Under the pieces are notes generated by a model. That model had not been told where the DNA came from and ran no database searches. It saw only the letters and a program-made list of their open reading frames with translations. DNA of 64,000 bases. Origin: Rothia aeria. Lineage in GTDB: Bacteria > Actinomycetota > Actinomycetes > Actinomycetales > Micrococcaceae. Numbering within the stretch: the stretch's first letter is position 1; the number at the start of each line of letters is the position of its first letter. The position numbers and the translations under genes were made by a program. The stretch is from assembly GCA_002355935.1 (NCBI GenBank), contig AP017895.1, positions 310,001 to 374,000 on the forward strand, in the 5' to 3' direction. Positions 9,011 through 19,193 of this stretch are shown here, in pieces.

Positions 9011-10479
9011 TTACTGACCGTCACGGTCGATATGTGTCTCGTCAAGGAATGTATCCCCAAGGTTCGAGTTTGGACCGATTTGGTCTAGCCGTTGATGCCA
9101 TTTAAAGAAGGCATCAGCGAAGGACTCAGGGTTATTTTCTTGTTCCCTTGTTCCCTGATAAGCCTGCTGTTGCTGTTGCTGGCGTTCAGGAGGCGGGGTG
9201 CGGTTTTGTTGTTCGCGGTGGTGCGGCTGCGGCTGTTCCTGATATTCCAGCGGAGGGTTCTGGCGTTCAAAAGACTTGTTGTTACCCCGCCGCCGCCCTT
9301 ATTCGACTCCTGGTCATCGAAATTACGCTGATTGGGGTCATGATGCTGTTTATCGTCACCGCCACCTCCGCCTCCTGGATCCTGTTTTTCGTTACCAGGG
9401 TCCAGAATAAAGTCGTCAGGGTGCGTTTCGTCCGGGTCGGGCTGCAATTCCTCTGAGCCGGGGCCACCGCCTGATCCCCCGCCGGTGCCAGTTCCCTCGG
9501 GGTCAGTATTAGAATTGCTGATTGGGCTACCGCTAGATCCCTGGCCGGTTGAGCCACTGGGCGTATCGTCTACCGGCATCAGGCCGCTTGAACCAAGGGT
9601 CTGGCCGGAGTCGATGGTCATTCCACCGCCGCCTCCGCTGCCTCCACCGCCAGCGCCACCGGCAGCCGCCATTCCACCGCCGCCTCCGCCAGCGCCACCA
9701 GCTGCTCCCCCGCCGCCAGCACCAGCAGCACCACCGGCACCAGCAGCGCCAGCGCCTGCACCGGCGGTAGCCCCGGCTGCTGCTGCCGCAAGAGCGAGTT
9801 TTCCAACGGCGATAAGCTCGTCACCGCCGCCGCCAGCGCCAATAGCAGTGGAGAGCGGCATAACGATCTTGAGGATGAAGGGGAGCGCAAAAATACTGAT
9901 GGTCACAACTGCTACTGCCATCACCGGGCCACCAATACCGTCTTGGGATTTCAGCAGCGTAAAAGCAAATGCGTACAATATGGCGACTGTTGGTTTAAAT
10001 AATAAGAATGCTAGTATCCACCGCGAGGCTCGGGAGAATCTGGGCACTCCAGCGGCCATATTCATGGCTTCGGAGATAGGCCAGAATAGCACGATAATAG
10101 GCAGAACCAGCGCGCGGATAATCATTAGTATCCATTGGATAAGAACGACCAGAACCATAATGCCGGAGAATATAATCGACATCGCGCCTGCGCTTGCTAC
10201 GAATGCGGCTGGATCTTTCAGCAGAGCCTCTTTGACATTAAGTTTATCCCACTGTGCCATCTTGAGAATCCACCCAGCCATACTATCGCTTGCTGTAATC
10301 ATCCATGCGATAAATGCAGAGCCACCGGTAGAGACAATCATGACCCGAGCAAGGCTCTGCATCATCAGACGCAGGTCGTCTCCACGCGCGTTCCACATCG
10401 CTTTACCACCAGCGATGAGAATCCCAATCACGGCGCAGATCCACACCATAGGGCCGGTTGCTACCTTCATCCAGTCCAT
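9011..10479 (-). CDS. VirB6/TrbL-like polytopic channel protein, frameshifted near its end
   Basis: This is an integral-membrane conjugation component. Six or so membrane helices fill residues 5-240, followed by a very long Gly/Ala-rich linker (about 240-300) and an acidic, Gln-rich tail. As read, the frame ends at 9085. Adding one G in the run at plus 9295-9298 continues it into a Gln/Pro-rich tail (NNKSFERQNPPLEY...) that stops at 9011, 18 bases before the next gene, so the true end is probably 9011. The start may also be false: one added A near 10484 would fuse it to the 10467-10802 frame. Confidence 0.8.
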
Positions 10480-10802
10480 TGTGTCTTTTCAAGACTAATA
10501 ACAGGACCAGCATGAATCCATGACGAAATAAATGTCTGAAAAAAATTGACGGCCCCGGTCCACAAAGAGATCAGAAAATCATTAATCGGGCCTTCAAGCG
10601 CAGTTTTAACAGCAGTGCCAACAGGGTCTTTAGCAGCTTCGCCTGCTTTTTCGGCGGTACCATCAACCACTTTACGGCAGGCTTGACTATCCGCCCCAGC
10701 ATATTTACCAGCTGCATCACACACTGCACCGCCAAATTTTTTAGCACCGCCTACGACGGTATCCACTGTTGCATTCCAGAGCTCAGGCATTTTGTGAGCC
10801 AC
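10467..10802 (-). CDS. N-terminal part of the TrbL-like protein, or a separate small protein
   Basis: The 111-residue frame overlaps the TrbL-like start by 13 bases. Related actinobacterial TrbL-like proteins carry an N-terminal soluble segment with a Cys-containing helix and an 'ISLWTGAVNFF'-like hydrophobic stretch directly ahead of the first strong membrane helix. That is what this frame supplies. Adding one A to the A4 run at the end (plus strand TTTT about 10485-10488) joins it in frame to the following ORF. It could still be a true small gene. The fusion is inference from family layout. Confidence 0.6.
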   Translation of the reverse strand: MAHKMPELWNATVDTVVGGAKKFGGAVCDAAGKYAGADSQACRKVVDGTAEKAGEAAKDPVGTAVKTALEGPINDFLISLWTGAVNFFQTFISSWIHAGPVISLEKTQWTG

Positions 10803-10868
10803 CTTGAGCCTTGAAAATATGAGTTGGCTCCTTGGTTAAGGGAGACGGCTCCGGCTTTTTATCAGTAT

Positions 10869-11543
10869 CTATTTCCAATCATTATCCTCCCAAATTAATG
10901 GTATAGATACCTTAAATCCCATATTTTTCCCATCCGAGTCCTTAGCGATAACAACAATACCGATAGTAGCTTTTTCAGGAGAATAATTTTCTATATCATA
11001 ACCAGCAATACGAGCATTTACACGCTCAGTATTACTATTAGGCGCGGAATGAAGATCAGCTGCTATACGCGAAGAATACAGTCCACGAAGCTCGGCCTCA
11101 GTAGCCCGAGTATCCCCAACAATCGTGCTACCCTGACTAGCCGCCAGAGCAGCACCTGTTGGGTTATGAGCGAAACAATACCCCACCACCATGCCTGGCT
11201 TATAGGTAGGACCATACTGAGCCGATATCGGGTAAATAACACCATGGGTTGTTGTCTCAAACCGATAATCAGACGGCAGTTCAGCGCTAAAAGCCTTATC
11301 AGGAGCCACCGGCACATCGCATTTATGGTCGCCGCGGCCTGTAGCATTAGAGGACGGCGTACTTGACTGCTGACCACCATCCGAAGGTGCAGAACTCGAC
11401 GACGCCGCACCCTCAGCAGAGTTTTTATTCTCTCCCTTATTTCCCATCAGATTCCACACCAGCAAAACAGCCAGCATTAGAATCACGCACAGCATAAAGA
11501 TAAAAGCAAGGTTACGTTTCTGCACTTCGGACATACGAGACAT
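10869..11543 (-). CDS. Single-pass membrane protein of the conjugation cluster
   Basis: The 224-residue protein has one N-terminal membrane helix (about residues 11-30), a Ser-rich linker and a C-terminal extracellular domain. That domain has two Cys residues ('DHKCDVPV' and 'VGYCFAHNP') and the phrases 'HGVIYPISAQYGP' and 'PTGAALAA'. The same pattern, ending in a Trp-x-x-x-D-W-K stretch, occurs in an uncharacterised protein encoded beside TrbL and SCO6880 homologues in actinobacterial conjugative elements. A periplasm-like channel or pilus-assembly role is likely but unproven. Confidence 0.65.
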   Translation of the reverse strand: MSRMSEVQKRNLAFIFMLCVILMLAVLLVWNLMGNKGENKNSAEGAASSSSAPSDGGQQSSTPSSNATGRGDHKCDVPVAPDKAFSAELPSDYRFETTTHGVIYPISAQYGPTYKPGMVVGYCFAHNPTGAALAASQGSTIVGDTRATEAELRGLYSSRIAADLHSAPNSNTERVNARIAGYDIENYSPEKATIGIVVIAKDSDGKNMGFKVSIPLIWEDNDWK

Positions 11544-11578
11544 CGTGCACCTCCAGAGTTAGTTAGTATCAGTAACTA

Positions 11579-11914
11579 TTAGCGACAGTTCAACTTGCCA
11601 GCGATAAAGACAGAGGCAATACCAACCGCCGCAGTCACCACAATAGCGCCCCCAATCCACCAGCCGATTTTCTTAAAAGCACCCTCACCCGACTCATGCC
11701 GGTGCGAGAAAAACATGCCCGCACCAATGATTACCAGACCAATAACACCCAATGAAGCGGCGATGCCCGTAACCCATGCCTGCATTGTGTCCAGACCATC
11801 ACACATTTCTTTCGGGGCGGGCTTTATCTCAGCATGTGCTGCCGACATTACAAAAGGAAGCGATAGAACCGCACCCAAAGCACCATATCCCAAAGACTTC
11901 ACTGACTTTTTCAT
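11579..11914 (-). CDS. TrbC/VirB2-like pilin subunit
   Basis: The 111-residue protein has a signal peptide cleaved after 'AHA' (about residue 28). Two membrane helices separated by a short basic loop ('FFSHRHESGEGAFKK') follow, the layout of TrbC/VirB2 pilins. Cys residues near both ends (C38 and C110) could pair. The gene lies between the DUF-type accessory gene and the single-pass protein, where actinobacterial elements place their TrbC homologue. It would form the pilus or channel lining. Confidence 0.7.
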   Translation of the reverse strand: MKKSVKSLGYGALGAVLSLPFVMSAAHAEIKPAPKEMCDGLDTMQAWVTGIAASLGVIGLVIIGAGMFFSHRHESGEGAFKKIGWWIGGAIVVTAAVGIASVFIAGKLNCR

Positions 11915-11929
11915 AATGTATTTATTCCT

Positions 11930-12433
11930 TTACTCAATAACACCGGCCGGAAGACCGGAAATCACATTTTTAACCGCTTTCACAACCGCCTTGTCAGCAG
12001 CCGCTTCAGCAGTGAGAGATACCGCCCGCAGGCGTGGTACCCACGGTACGGAAATAACCGAGTTAGCCCCGGCTAAAATCTTGATTTTATGTTTCACAGG
12101 ACGCACCGCTGCCCCCGGGGCGTCAGCAACGCACAGAATTGCTGCAATATCCACGCCGCTACGGTGAACAGACAAGAAATCGAAACACGCCTGTATTGAT
12201 GTCTCAGTGGTACGCGCTACCAACACCAGCGGCCTCCCCGAGGCTACCGCACGGTCAATATCAACCACTTCGCCTAGCCCCAGCAGTGAAGCCCACGTTG
12301 TAGCACCCGATACTGGTGAAACCCCATACACGATCGGGGACAGCTGCCCGCCCTGTGGCGCACTCACCGGAGGCACAGGCTCGCTAGGCGCAGACTCTTG
12401 AGAACCTGCCGGCTCCGCGCCAACAGTGTTCAT
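11930..12433 (-). CDS. Conserved accessory protein of actinobacterial conjugation clusters (C-terminal part of a split gene)
   Basis: The 167 residues have the sequence flow of small proteins found beside TrbC genes in actinobacterial elements (DUF6668-like by recollection): 'TTWASLLGLG', 'RPLVLVARTT', 'AILCVADAPG' and 'SVPWVPRLR' mark conserved strands of a degenerate P-loop-like fold. The frame is continuous with the 12497-13222 ORF, and only a TAG at 12494-12496 separates them. So this is either the second half of one 430-residue protein or a re-initiated product starting at 12433, where 'GGTGAGG' lies at a suitable distance. Confidence 0.6.
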   Translation of the reverse strand: MNTVGAEPAGSQESAPSEPVPPVSAPQGGQLSPIVYGVSPVSGATTWASLLGLGEVVDIDRAVASGRPLVLVARTTETSIQACFDFLSVHRSGVDIAAILCVADAPGAAVRPVKHKIKILAGANSVISVPWVPRLRAVSLTAEAAADKAVVKAVKNVISGLPAGVIE

Positions 12434-12496
12434 CGCCTCACCAGCACCCGCAGGACCCCTTAGATCTTCCTGAGGTGAAACCGGAGTGTACTGCGG

Positions 12497-13222
12497 CTAC
12501 ACCGGCGCACTAGGCTGAGGCTCAAAAGCCTGCGGGTACTGTGGTGCGAAAGCGCCCGAAGCCCCGTCAGCTACAGATGGCTGGGGCTCACTCACAGGCA
12601 GCACAGGCCCTGGAGCACCTACCTGCTGCGGCGGAATCTGCTCCTGTAAGCTTGGCTGCTGTTGTTGGTACTGAGTGAGAGGAGCCTGCTGCGACATGGG
12701 CGTTTCCGGCTGAGGATTCCCATAAAAACGGTTATCTGCCGACTGCCGATGCTGTGCTACTGGCGCTTGTTGGACTGGTGTGTGTTGTTCTTGGTGAATC
12801 TGCGGTGGCTGTGTTCTTTCCGGCAATGAATTTCTTGCAGCATCCTGATGTTTTTGCTGATAACCCTGAACGGCAGGCTGCGGATGTGCCTGTTCATATC
12901 TTGGAGGGTTCTGCGCATAATACCCGTTAGGGGGCTGCTGCGCTGCGGATGCGTCCGGCACATTACCACCGCCTGCTGCATTGGTATTGGTGATGCCGGG
13001 ATTGTGTGGCCGTGAGTAGCCGTAAGCTGGCTCGGCAGTATACGTGTAATAACGAGAGGAAGGTGCCCCGGCGTTACCTTTAGCCCCGGCAGAGGCGGCA
13101 GGTGCGTTCGTATCGGACTGCTCTGCGGGTGCTGCAACATACCCGTACCCGCCATCAGCAGGTACCGTCACAGAACTGTCTGGGGTAACGGTAGCATTGT
13201 TACCCCTTATCGGGGTACTCAT
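12497..13222 (-). CDS. Pro/Gln-rich N-terminal part of the split conjugation accessory protein
   Basis: The 241 residues are disordered and rich in Pro, Gln, Ala and Tyr (many YxxxP, QPxQ and QQP units). The in-frame TAG that ends it is followed without any frame change by 'PQYTPVSPQEDLRG' and the next ORF. The codon was probably CAG, since Gln is abundant here. It is the first gene of the long minus-strand transfer operon. No promoter could be pinned, though the upstream 600 bp is gene-free. Confidence 0.5.
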   Translation of the reverse strand: MSTPIRGNNATVTPDSSVTVPADGGYGYVAAPAEQSDTNAPAASAGAKGNAGAPSSRYYTYTAEPAYGYSRPHNPGITNTNAAGGGNVPDASAAQQPPNGYYAQNPPRYEQAHPQPAVQGYQQKHQDAARNSLPERTQPPQIHQEQHTPVQQAPVAQHRQSADNRFYGNPQPETPMSQQAPLTQYQQQQPSLQEQIPPQQVGAPGPVLPVSEPQPSVADGASGAFAPQYPQAFEPQPSAPV

Positions 13223-13816
13223 ATTAGGGTGTATTTCTTTCTATTTATCACGCGGTGAGACGGCTGGCCCGTCCGAAGATGATTATAGGCAACAGAAGCT
13301 TCCCGATTCAAGCGGGCCAGAAGTCAAGTCTATTATAACTATACACTTCATGAACTATCACAAGAGGTTATCCGAGTAAAAATTTATGTTTTACAAGGAA
13401 ACAAAAGTATGCCCTGTTTTTTGACAGCCTACTACCATATAAACCATATAAGTGCAGCAAATAGGAGGATAGGAAGAGCTACCCTCCGGCAGCTGACTGT
13501 TAAACTTTAGTGTAAAACTGATACTTTCAAGCTCTAAGACACGCACAGTAGGGCAGCCCTCACGTTTAACTTGCAATTATTAGGCCTTGCAGCTCCTGCA
13601 CCACCCACTGCAAAGCGATCAAAACATACTTATTGAACAGAGCCCACAAACAATTCGCCTGGGTTGAGAGGCTGTTTCACCACCCAATCCAGGCGAATTT
13701 TAGTTCTTTCTCAAGAACAGTTGAGTTATACCTACAAGGCATATGGCAGGCACACGCCTGGGAACACCCACAACCTCAGCGAACCAAGGGTGAAGCAAGC
13801 TCCCTAGACGGGCTCT
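13223..13816. other. Gene-free region upstream of the transfer operon (candidate promoter/oriT region)
   Basis: No convincing frame was found. The stretch 13330-13480 is AT-rich and would hold the operon promoter. A long hairpin lies at 13652-13699. Conjugative elements often place oriT in such a gap, but no nic-site consensus was recognised. Confidence 0.4.
13652..13699. terminator. Hairpin, probable terminator
   Basis: Arms 13652-13666 and 13685-13699 pair over 15 bp with one G-U pair and an 18-base loop. A short T run follows on the plus side. It lies downstream of the 13817-14762 surface-protein gene (minus strand). It could instead be an oriT-type hairpin. Confidence 0.5.
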
Positions 13817-14762
13817 TTACGCCTGCTGCCTGCGCTTCCGCGATGCAGCATAGGTGAGCGCTACACCCGTTGCGAATAGTCCGGCAGCGGTAGCCACCGG
13901 GGTGGCTGAGAAACCGGTGTTTGCCAGGTTACTTGCGCTCTTCGCAACGGTTGCCTGGCTCTCACTCTGCGCAACAGAAGCAGCAGCCGGGTTGTTAGCA
14001 GGCACAGCAACGGTCCCAGAGTCTTGAGCCTGCTGAGCGGCAGGAGCAGCCGGGGCGGCCTGAGAACCTGCAACAGCGGCAGACCCGCCGGACGCACCAT
14101 TAGCTGCAGCACCAGCACCCGAGCCGCCAGCTGCTGCCTCAGAAGCAGGGGTGTAAGCAGGAGTATAGGCCGGAGCCTGTGCAGCCTGTGCCTGCGCGGC
14201 GGGGGCCGCCTGAACAGTAGCCTGAGCGGCAGGGCCTGCACGGGTGCTGCCTGAACCGGAGCCTGTGCAGCGGAACCGCCTGCCACAGAGGTGTCGGCTG
14301 AGGCGGCAGGAGCTACCGGGGCTGCCGGGGCAGGAGTTTCAACCGGTGCGGGCTGGACAGGCTGAACGGGAGCAGGCTCGGTATCAACCACGGGAGCCAC
14401 CGGGGCGGGAGCTACCGGGGCATCAGGCGTAGGAGCAGGAGCCGGAGTGGGGTTAATTGCCGGGTCGGCAGGCGCAGGGGTCGGATCAATAGCAGGATCT
14501 GCCGGTGTCGCATCCCCCGGAGCGGGAGTCAGTCCAGGGGTGGGGAAAAACCCGACGGGGTCCTGCTCTGTAGCAAGAACCGGAGCCTCAGGCTCAGCAG
14601 CAGGCTGAACAACAGCTGCCGGGGAAACCGCAGCAGCGGGCTCTTCAGTTGCCACAGCCGCAGGGGTGTACGCTTCAGAGGGGCATCATCAGCCATAGCC
14701 GGAACCATATTAATAGCTGCAAGAACAGCCAAACCGCCCAGTATTGTCACTTGTTTCTTCAT
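13817..14762 (-). CDS. Sortase-anchored Ala/Pro-rich surface protein (LANTG), frameshifted
   Basis: Three overlapping frames make one protein: a signal peptide (MKKQVTILGG..., cleaved after 'AMA'), a long Ala/Pro/Thr/Gln-rich wall-spanning stalk, and a sorting signal 'LANTG' with membrane helix and basic tail 'RKRRQQA'. One C restored in the run near plus 14680-14683 (as G) joins the signal to the stalk, and one near 14232-14234 joins the stalk to the anchor. The restored protein is about 315 residues. It probably acts as a surface adhesin or spacer on donor cells, a role inferred only from its place next to the transfer operon. Confidence 0.65.
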
Positions 14763-15041
14763 GGGGTCACTCACTCTCCATCTTTCTTAATAATTGTCAT
14801 GTGGTGATGGTCGGCTGATAACAGCACGGATGCTCCATCATGGTTAACACCAAGAACCTCACCTTCCGGGCTCTTGCGCACCCCACCGGGGCCAGCCCAC
14901 GAAACGCCGCCCGTGCCGCCAGAAAGGTGAAAGCCCACCGGAAGTGGGGTAGCTTTTCAGGGACCATCTCTATGGTATACGTTGAACGAGTGTTACAGTC
15001 GATAATTTGCTTACCTAATAGTAGTGTCGAACCAGAAAAAT

Positions 15042-16199
15042 CTACCTTGGCCCCTCTGATGCGTCAACGGAGACCTTCGCCGCAATATCATCAGAACTCA
15101 CCGACTGAAAAACCAGGGTTGAACGGCCATCAACAGACCAGAGCGTCATCACCTCGCCACGCGAGCTCACCCCAGCCCACGATATAAGACGCGCCCCTCC
15201 CCCGGTGAGGCAAGCTTATGCGAGCCCTCAACCTTGCCGGACGAATCAGCCGTAACAACTGTTCCTCCGTCCTGGGAAGTAGCCCAGTACGCCCGTGAAC
15301 CATCAGTAGAAATAAACGACGCGCCCTCGGCCGGGGTGCGAAACTCTTTGGGCGATGACCCCAGCAGCGTTACTTTCGCTGGTTTAGACGGGTTATCACG
15401 GTTAACCAAAGCAGTAACCCCTTGACGGGTGAGCATTTGCTGGTCTTTAGCGGAGTACCGCAGCACCTCACTGAATTTCTTATCACTGGACCACGTGAGG
15501 TAGGACTCTTTACCAACGTATGCGAAACCACCCTGGTGGGGCCGTATTGTCAGTTCAGAAAGCGCATTATCAGGCTCTTTTACCTCCGTTTTGCTGACTT
15601 CCTCCCCCGTCTGAGCCGATACAACATACAGTGTTTTACCGGACAGGTAGGTGACATATTTACCGTCCTGAGAGACGGCGGAAACTTCAGCAGCACCAGT
15701 TAACTGGACGGCATCGCCTTTCTTCTCCTGGGCAGAGCTAGGACTTTGGGGTTCTGCGCTAGTTTCATGAGACTCAGCCGCAACAGTTCTCTCCCCTGAT
15801 TCGAGAGAAAAAACATGACCCCCACACGCCGCCACCCAGCAGCCCCACAACAAGAACCAGAGCCAGCGGAACAAGAAACACTGCCCGCTTGTAGAAGGGT
15901 TTGTTCTCCGCAGCAGGGGCCGCTACCGCTGCTTGAGGAACCACCATATTTTCGGGCTCAACAAAGCCATCTGGGTACACCACCATCACTTTGTCGTTGC
16001 CCTGTATATCTACTACATGAACGTATACCGGGCGTCCCAGATTACCTGCAATAGTGGAAACATGGGCGTAGGAATGGGATAAGGCCGCATCAGTTGTGGC
16101 TTCTTGAAAGAAGCGGGACTCCTGATCTTGAACAGTTAACTCAACAACAGCTGGCCCTCGAACAACGGCATCCACACGCGGGTACCTTGACGGTTCCAT
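15042..16199 (-). CDS. Single-pass membrane protein with a beta-propeller-like extracellular region, frameshifted
   Basis: The N-terminal 90 residues are soluble and cytosolic. A membrane helix ('FLVPLALVLVVGLLGG') follows at about residue 110. The extracellular part has repeated strands such as 'VSQDGKYVTYLSG' and 'ISTDGSRAYWATS', typical of WD40/TolB-type propeller blades. The frames 15774-16199 and 15167-15874 join if one G is added to the run at plus 15819-15823. Another at 15170-15173 extends the end to 15042. Function unknown. It lies next to the surface protein and may be part of the element. Confidence 0.6.
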
Positions 16200-16419
16200 T
16201 CTTCCCTCCTTGCGATGCCCCTATTCATCATAGAATCCGGGCAGCTGGCGCGCCCTGCGGGGTACTCATAAATGTACATATATCGTAGCAAGGTTCACTG
16301 AGCCGCCACGGCACCCTAAAACTGCCCAGCGACAGGACCATTATTCAAGACATGTCGACCGTTAAACGATGATGATACATAGCTGAACGTAATTTGAAAT
16401 GCCCTATATTCAGTCATTT

Positions 16420-16470
16420 CTTTTGTTATAGTAAATATTGATACTTTTCAGCACTTCAGCAGGAAGGCAC
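16420..16470. repeat. 51-bp inverted repeat, left copy (promoter/leader of antitoxin-like gene)
   Basis: This stretch is identical to the reverse complement of 20521-20571. It is AT-rich with a 'TTGTTATAGTAAATATTGA' core and ends in the ribosome-binding sequence AGGAAGG. Both copies lead directly into a copy of the antitoxin-like gene starting GTGGAACTGCAAGA. The pair bounds the 4.1-kb toxin-antitoxin segment in opposite orientation. Confidence 0.85.
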
Positions 16471-16478
16471 TATGGAAC

Positions 16479-16957
16479 GTGGAACTGCAAGAACTCGTTG
16501 AAAAAGCACGCCATACCAAAGTCCGCAAAAGGCTCATGGACCTAGAAGTCTACCGCATGATCAACACTATTCTGAGCACCGGAGCCGAACCACAAGCAAT
16601 AACCCAATATTTAGGCATCCCCACCTCAGAACGCGAAGCCATGATCCAAAAGCAGAACGTGTTGAGCCTATCCGTGCCGGGTTTAGCTCTGGCTCTCCGT
16701 ATGAGATCTGTCAACGCTACTATGTTGGTGAACTTACCCGTGCTCAGGCGATTGATGAGCTTGTTCGTTGGGAGTACAAGCCTCAAGCTAAAGGTGAGGA
16801 GTGGGATCCTTGGGGTATGGAAGGAGGAGCACCCGAAGTCCCCGGATCCTGGGACGACCTCGACACCGCAGAAGTACACAAACTCATTGACGACGACTTC
16901 TTCAATGAGGTTGCTGATCAAATCGACGCGAAAGCTCAGGCCACCCCTGAAGGATAA
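16479..16957 (+). pseudogene. Antitoxin-like small protein, frameshifted copy
   Basis: The GTG start follows the 51-bp repeat. The first 58 residues (MELQELVEKARHTKV...) are diverged from the other copies in the HTH segment. One missing A near 16651 (CAAAAGCAG compared with AAAAAAGCAG in the 17.0-kb copy) throws the rest into the wrong frame. Restored, the protein carries the full 'GFSSGSPYEIC' and 'GELTRAQAIDEL' motif and ends at the TAA at 16955. It is either a decayed copy or a sequencing error. Confidence 0.65.
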
Positions 16958-17001
16958 ACCCCTAGACCGCGCACCCAACTACTCGTAACGGAAAACACAC
17001 C

Positions 17002-17511
17002 ATGGAACTGCAAGATACTGTCGCTAAAGCCTACAAACTACGCGTTGAAAAAGAACTCATCGAACTTGCCGAACTCCGCATGGTCAAAGCCCTCGCTGAT
17101 GCCGGAGCGAAACACAACCAGTTCGCTCGCGGACTCGGCATCAGTAAATATGAGCTGCCCGATATGCTCAAAAAAGCAGAACGTGTTGAGCCTATCCGTG
17201 CCGGGTTTAGCTCCGGTTCTCCGTATGAGATCTGCCAACGCTACTATGTTGGTGAACTCACCCGTGCCCAAGCGATTGATGAACTCGTCCGCTGGGAATA
17301 CAAGCCTCAAGCTAAAGGAGAGGAGTGGGACCCTTGGGGTATGGAAGGAGGAGCACCCCGTGTCCGCGGATCCTGGGACGATATGAATACCGCCAAAACC
17401 CACAAACTTATTGATTACGACTTCTACACTGAAGTTGGCGATAAAATCGACGCGAAAGCCCAGGCCACCCCGAAGGATAAACCCCTAGACCGCGCACCCA
17501 ACTACTCGTAA
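17002..17511 (+). CDS. Antitoxin-like small HTH protein (intact copy)
   Basis: This is the best-preserved copy on the plus strand, 169 residues. Helical N-terminus MELQDTVAKA, HTH-like segment 'NQFARGLGISKYELPDM' at about residues 38-54, then the family motif 'GFSSGSPYEIC..YYVGELTRAQAIDELVRWEYKP' (about 69-104). A Trp/Gly-rich stretch 'EEWDPWGMEGGAPRVRGSWDD' varies little between copies. The C-terminal 'DKPLDRAPNYS' probably reads through the normal stop, because one T is missing near 17470 relative to the 16.9-kb copy. It lies in tandem with two other copies and the zeta-like gene. Confidence 0.65.
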   Translation: MELQDTVAKAYKLRVEKELIELAELRMVKALADAGAKHNQFARGLGISKYELPDMLKKAERVEPIRAGFSSGSPYEICQRYYVGELTRAQAIDELVRWEYKPQAKGEEWDPWGMEGGAPRVRGSWDDMNTAKTHKLIDYDFYTEVGDKIDAKAQATPKDKPLDRAPNYS

Positions 17512-17524
17512 AGGAAAACACACC

Positions 17525-17998
17525 ATGGAACTGCAAGACCTTGTTGCTAAAGCCTACAAACTACGCGTTGAAAAGAACTCATCGAACTTGCCGAACTCCG
17601 CATGGTCAAAGCCCTCGCTGATGCCGGAGCGAAACACAACCAGTTCGCTCGCGGGCTCGGGATCCGTCAAAGTGACATCCCCAAAAAATTCAAGAAGCTA
17701 ACGAAGTAGAACCTATCCGTGCCGGGTTTAGCTCCGGTTCCCCGTATGAGATCTGTCAACGCTACTATGTTGGTGAACTCACCCGTGCTCAGGCGATTGA
17801 TGAGCTTGTTCGTTGGGAGTACAAGCCTCAAGCTAAAGGAGAAGAATGGGACCCTGGGGCATGGAAGGAGGAGCACCCGAAGTCCCCGGATCCTGGGACG
17901 ACCTCGACACCGCAGAAGTACACAACCTCATTGACTACGACCTAGTACTAGAAGTCTCTCGGACACGAGCCGCCATACGCCGCGCCGCAGAAGGATAA
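17525..17998 (+). pseudogene. Antitoxin-like small protein, copy with several frameshifts
   Basis: It starts 13 bases after the previous copy (MELQDLVAKA) and ends ...RRAAEG like the 1472 copy. Frame is lost near 17570 (one A short in AAAAAGAAC), near 17680-17700 and near 17850 (GACCCTGGGG compared with GACCCTTGGGG). The repaired protein would keep the whole motif. The toxin-like gene starts 7 bases after its stop, so this copy is the immediate toxin partner. Confidence 0.65.
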
Positions 17999-18004
17999 AC
18001 CCCA

Positions 18005-19110
18005 ATGACCGACCGTATCACCGATACCCGTACCCATAAAGAAATATTGATAAACTCTCCGTTCAAGGCGGGCCATTCGACGCATGGGGGGCCAACTCCA
18101 CCTATCAAAAGCCATAGACCCACTATCTGAAGACGCGTCTCTTACCAAAGAACGAAAGAATTACACAAACGGCTTCTGGATAAATATAAAGAAACCCACG
18201 GATACGACAATATTGATACCGAACGCAAAACCATTATGATGGCCGGGGCACCCGGAGCAGGAAAAAGCACTACCCTCAAAAGAGCCCTCGACGGAAGCCC
18301 TGACACTTACCTGCCCATTGACCCTGACGCCTTTAAAGTGCTCCTCATTGAAGAAGCCATTAAAAGCGGAGAAATTAACACCTTCTACAATATCCCCGAA
18401 GTTAAACAGCTCACCGACCAAGGCGAAAAATTCTTCCCCATGGACTTCGGCAGCCTCGTCCACCAAGAATCAACCTACCTTGCTGAAGAACTTCTTAAAG
18501 ACGCACAACGCGAAGATAAAACGTTATTCTTGACAGGGTCTACAGTAACCCCAGCACCCTTCAACGAGACATTGACCGGTTACAGAAAAAGGTTACCAAG
18601 ACGTTAGCCTTATTAATGTGGAAGTCACCCAAGAAAACTCACATAACCGTGTCTACTCCCGCTGGGAACACGACTACACCCATACCCTCACAACAGGTCA
18701 AGGGCTCGGCGGGCGCCCTGTTCCCGCCGAATTCATCGACAGCGTGTTCGACCCCAAACTACGTGGTGAGCACCCCTCAGGGCCCGCCCGCGCTACTTAC
18801 GAAGCCGCTAAAAACAACGACACTGTTACCTCATATACGGTATGGACAACAACGGCTCCGAACCGCAGCGTATTTTCGCGGCAAAAGGCGACAGCCTTCA
18901 CGCTTGGAGAGAAGCAGGGCCGTCCCCGCCGCCAAGCCTCAACCAAACCGGCAGCAGAGCCCTGAAACACAGCTTTCGCTTAATAACAGGCTCAGCACCA
19001 CGCGCGGGCAGAGTCCCCAGAAAGATGCAGGCCCCAAGCCTCAACAAAATAATAACGACCAGCACCACAAGAGGAGAAAACCACCAGAGCAAGGCGGCCC
19101 GCGCCTCTAA
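18005..19110 (+). pseudogene. Zeta-toxin-like P-loop kinase, broken by several frameshifts
   Basis: Zeta toxins phosphorylate UDP-N-acetylglucosamine or related cell-wall precursors. The core frame (18236-18607) has the Walker A 'AGAPGAGKST', then 'LPIDPDAFKVLL' (the Asp-Pro-Asp substrate region) and 'HQESTYLAEELL', all placed as in zeta/PezT. The start MTDRITDTRTHKE is out of frame (GAAATATT here, GAAAATATT at 1.4 kb). Frame also changes near 18130-18170, 18550, 18590 and beyond 18840. The C-terminal 100 residues are Gln/Pro/Arg-rich. As given it cannot make an active toxin. If the indels are sequencing errors it would be about 365 residues. Confidence 0.7.
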
Positions 19111-19122
19111 CCCCGCCACAGC

Positions 19123-19159
19123 AGAGCCACCAGTTACATTAACAGTAACTGGTGGCTCT
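19123..19159. terminator. Bidirectional terminator hairpin
   Basis: A perfect 15-bp stem (19123-19137 with 19145-19159, loop ATTAACA) sits between the convergent zeta-like gene and the DUF4913-like gene. It would end transcription from both sides. Confidence 0.75.
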
Positions 19160-19193
19160 CCTCCATGTGGGGCCCTATCCCACAGCAGGCTAA

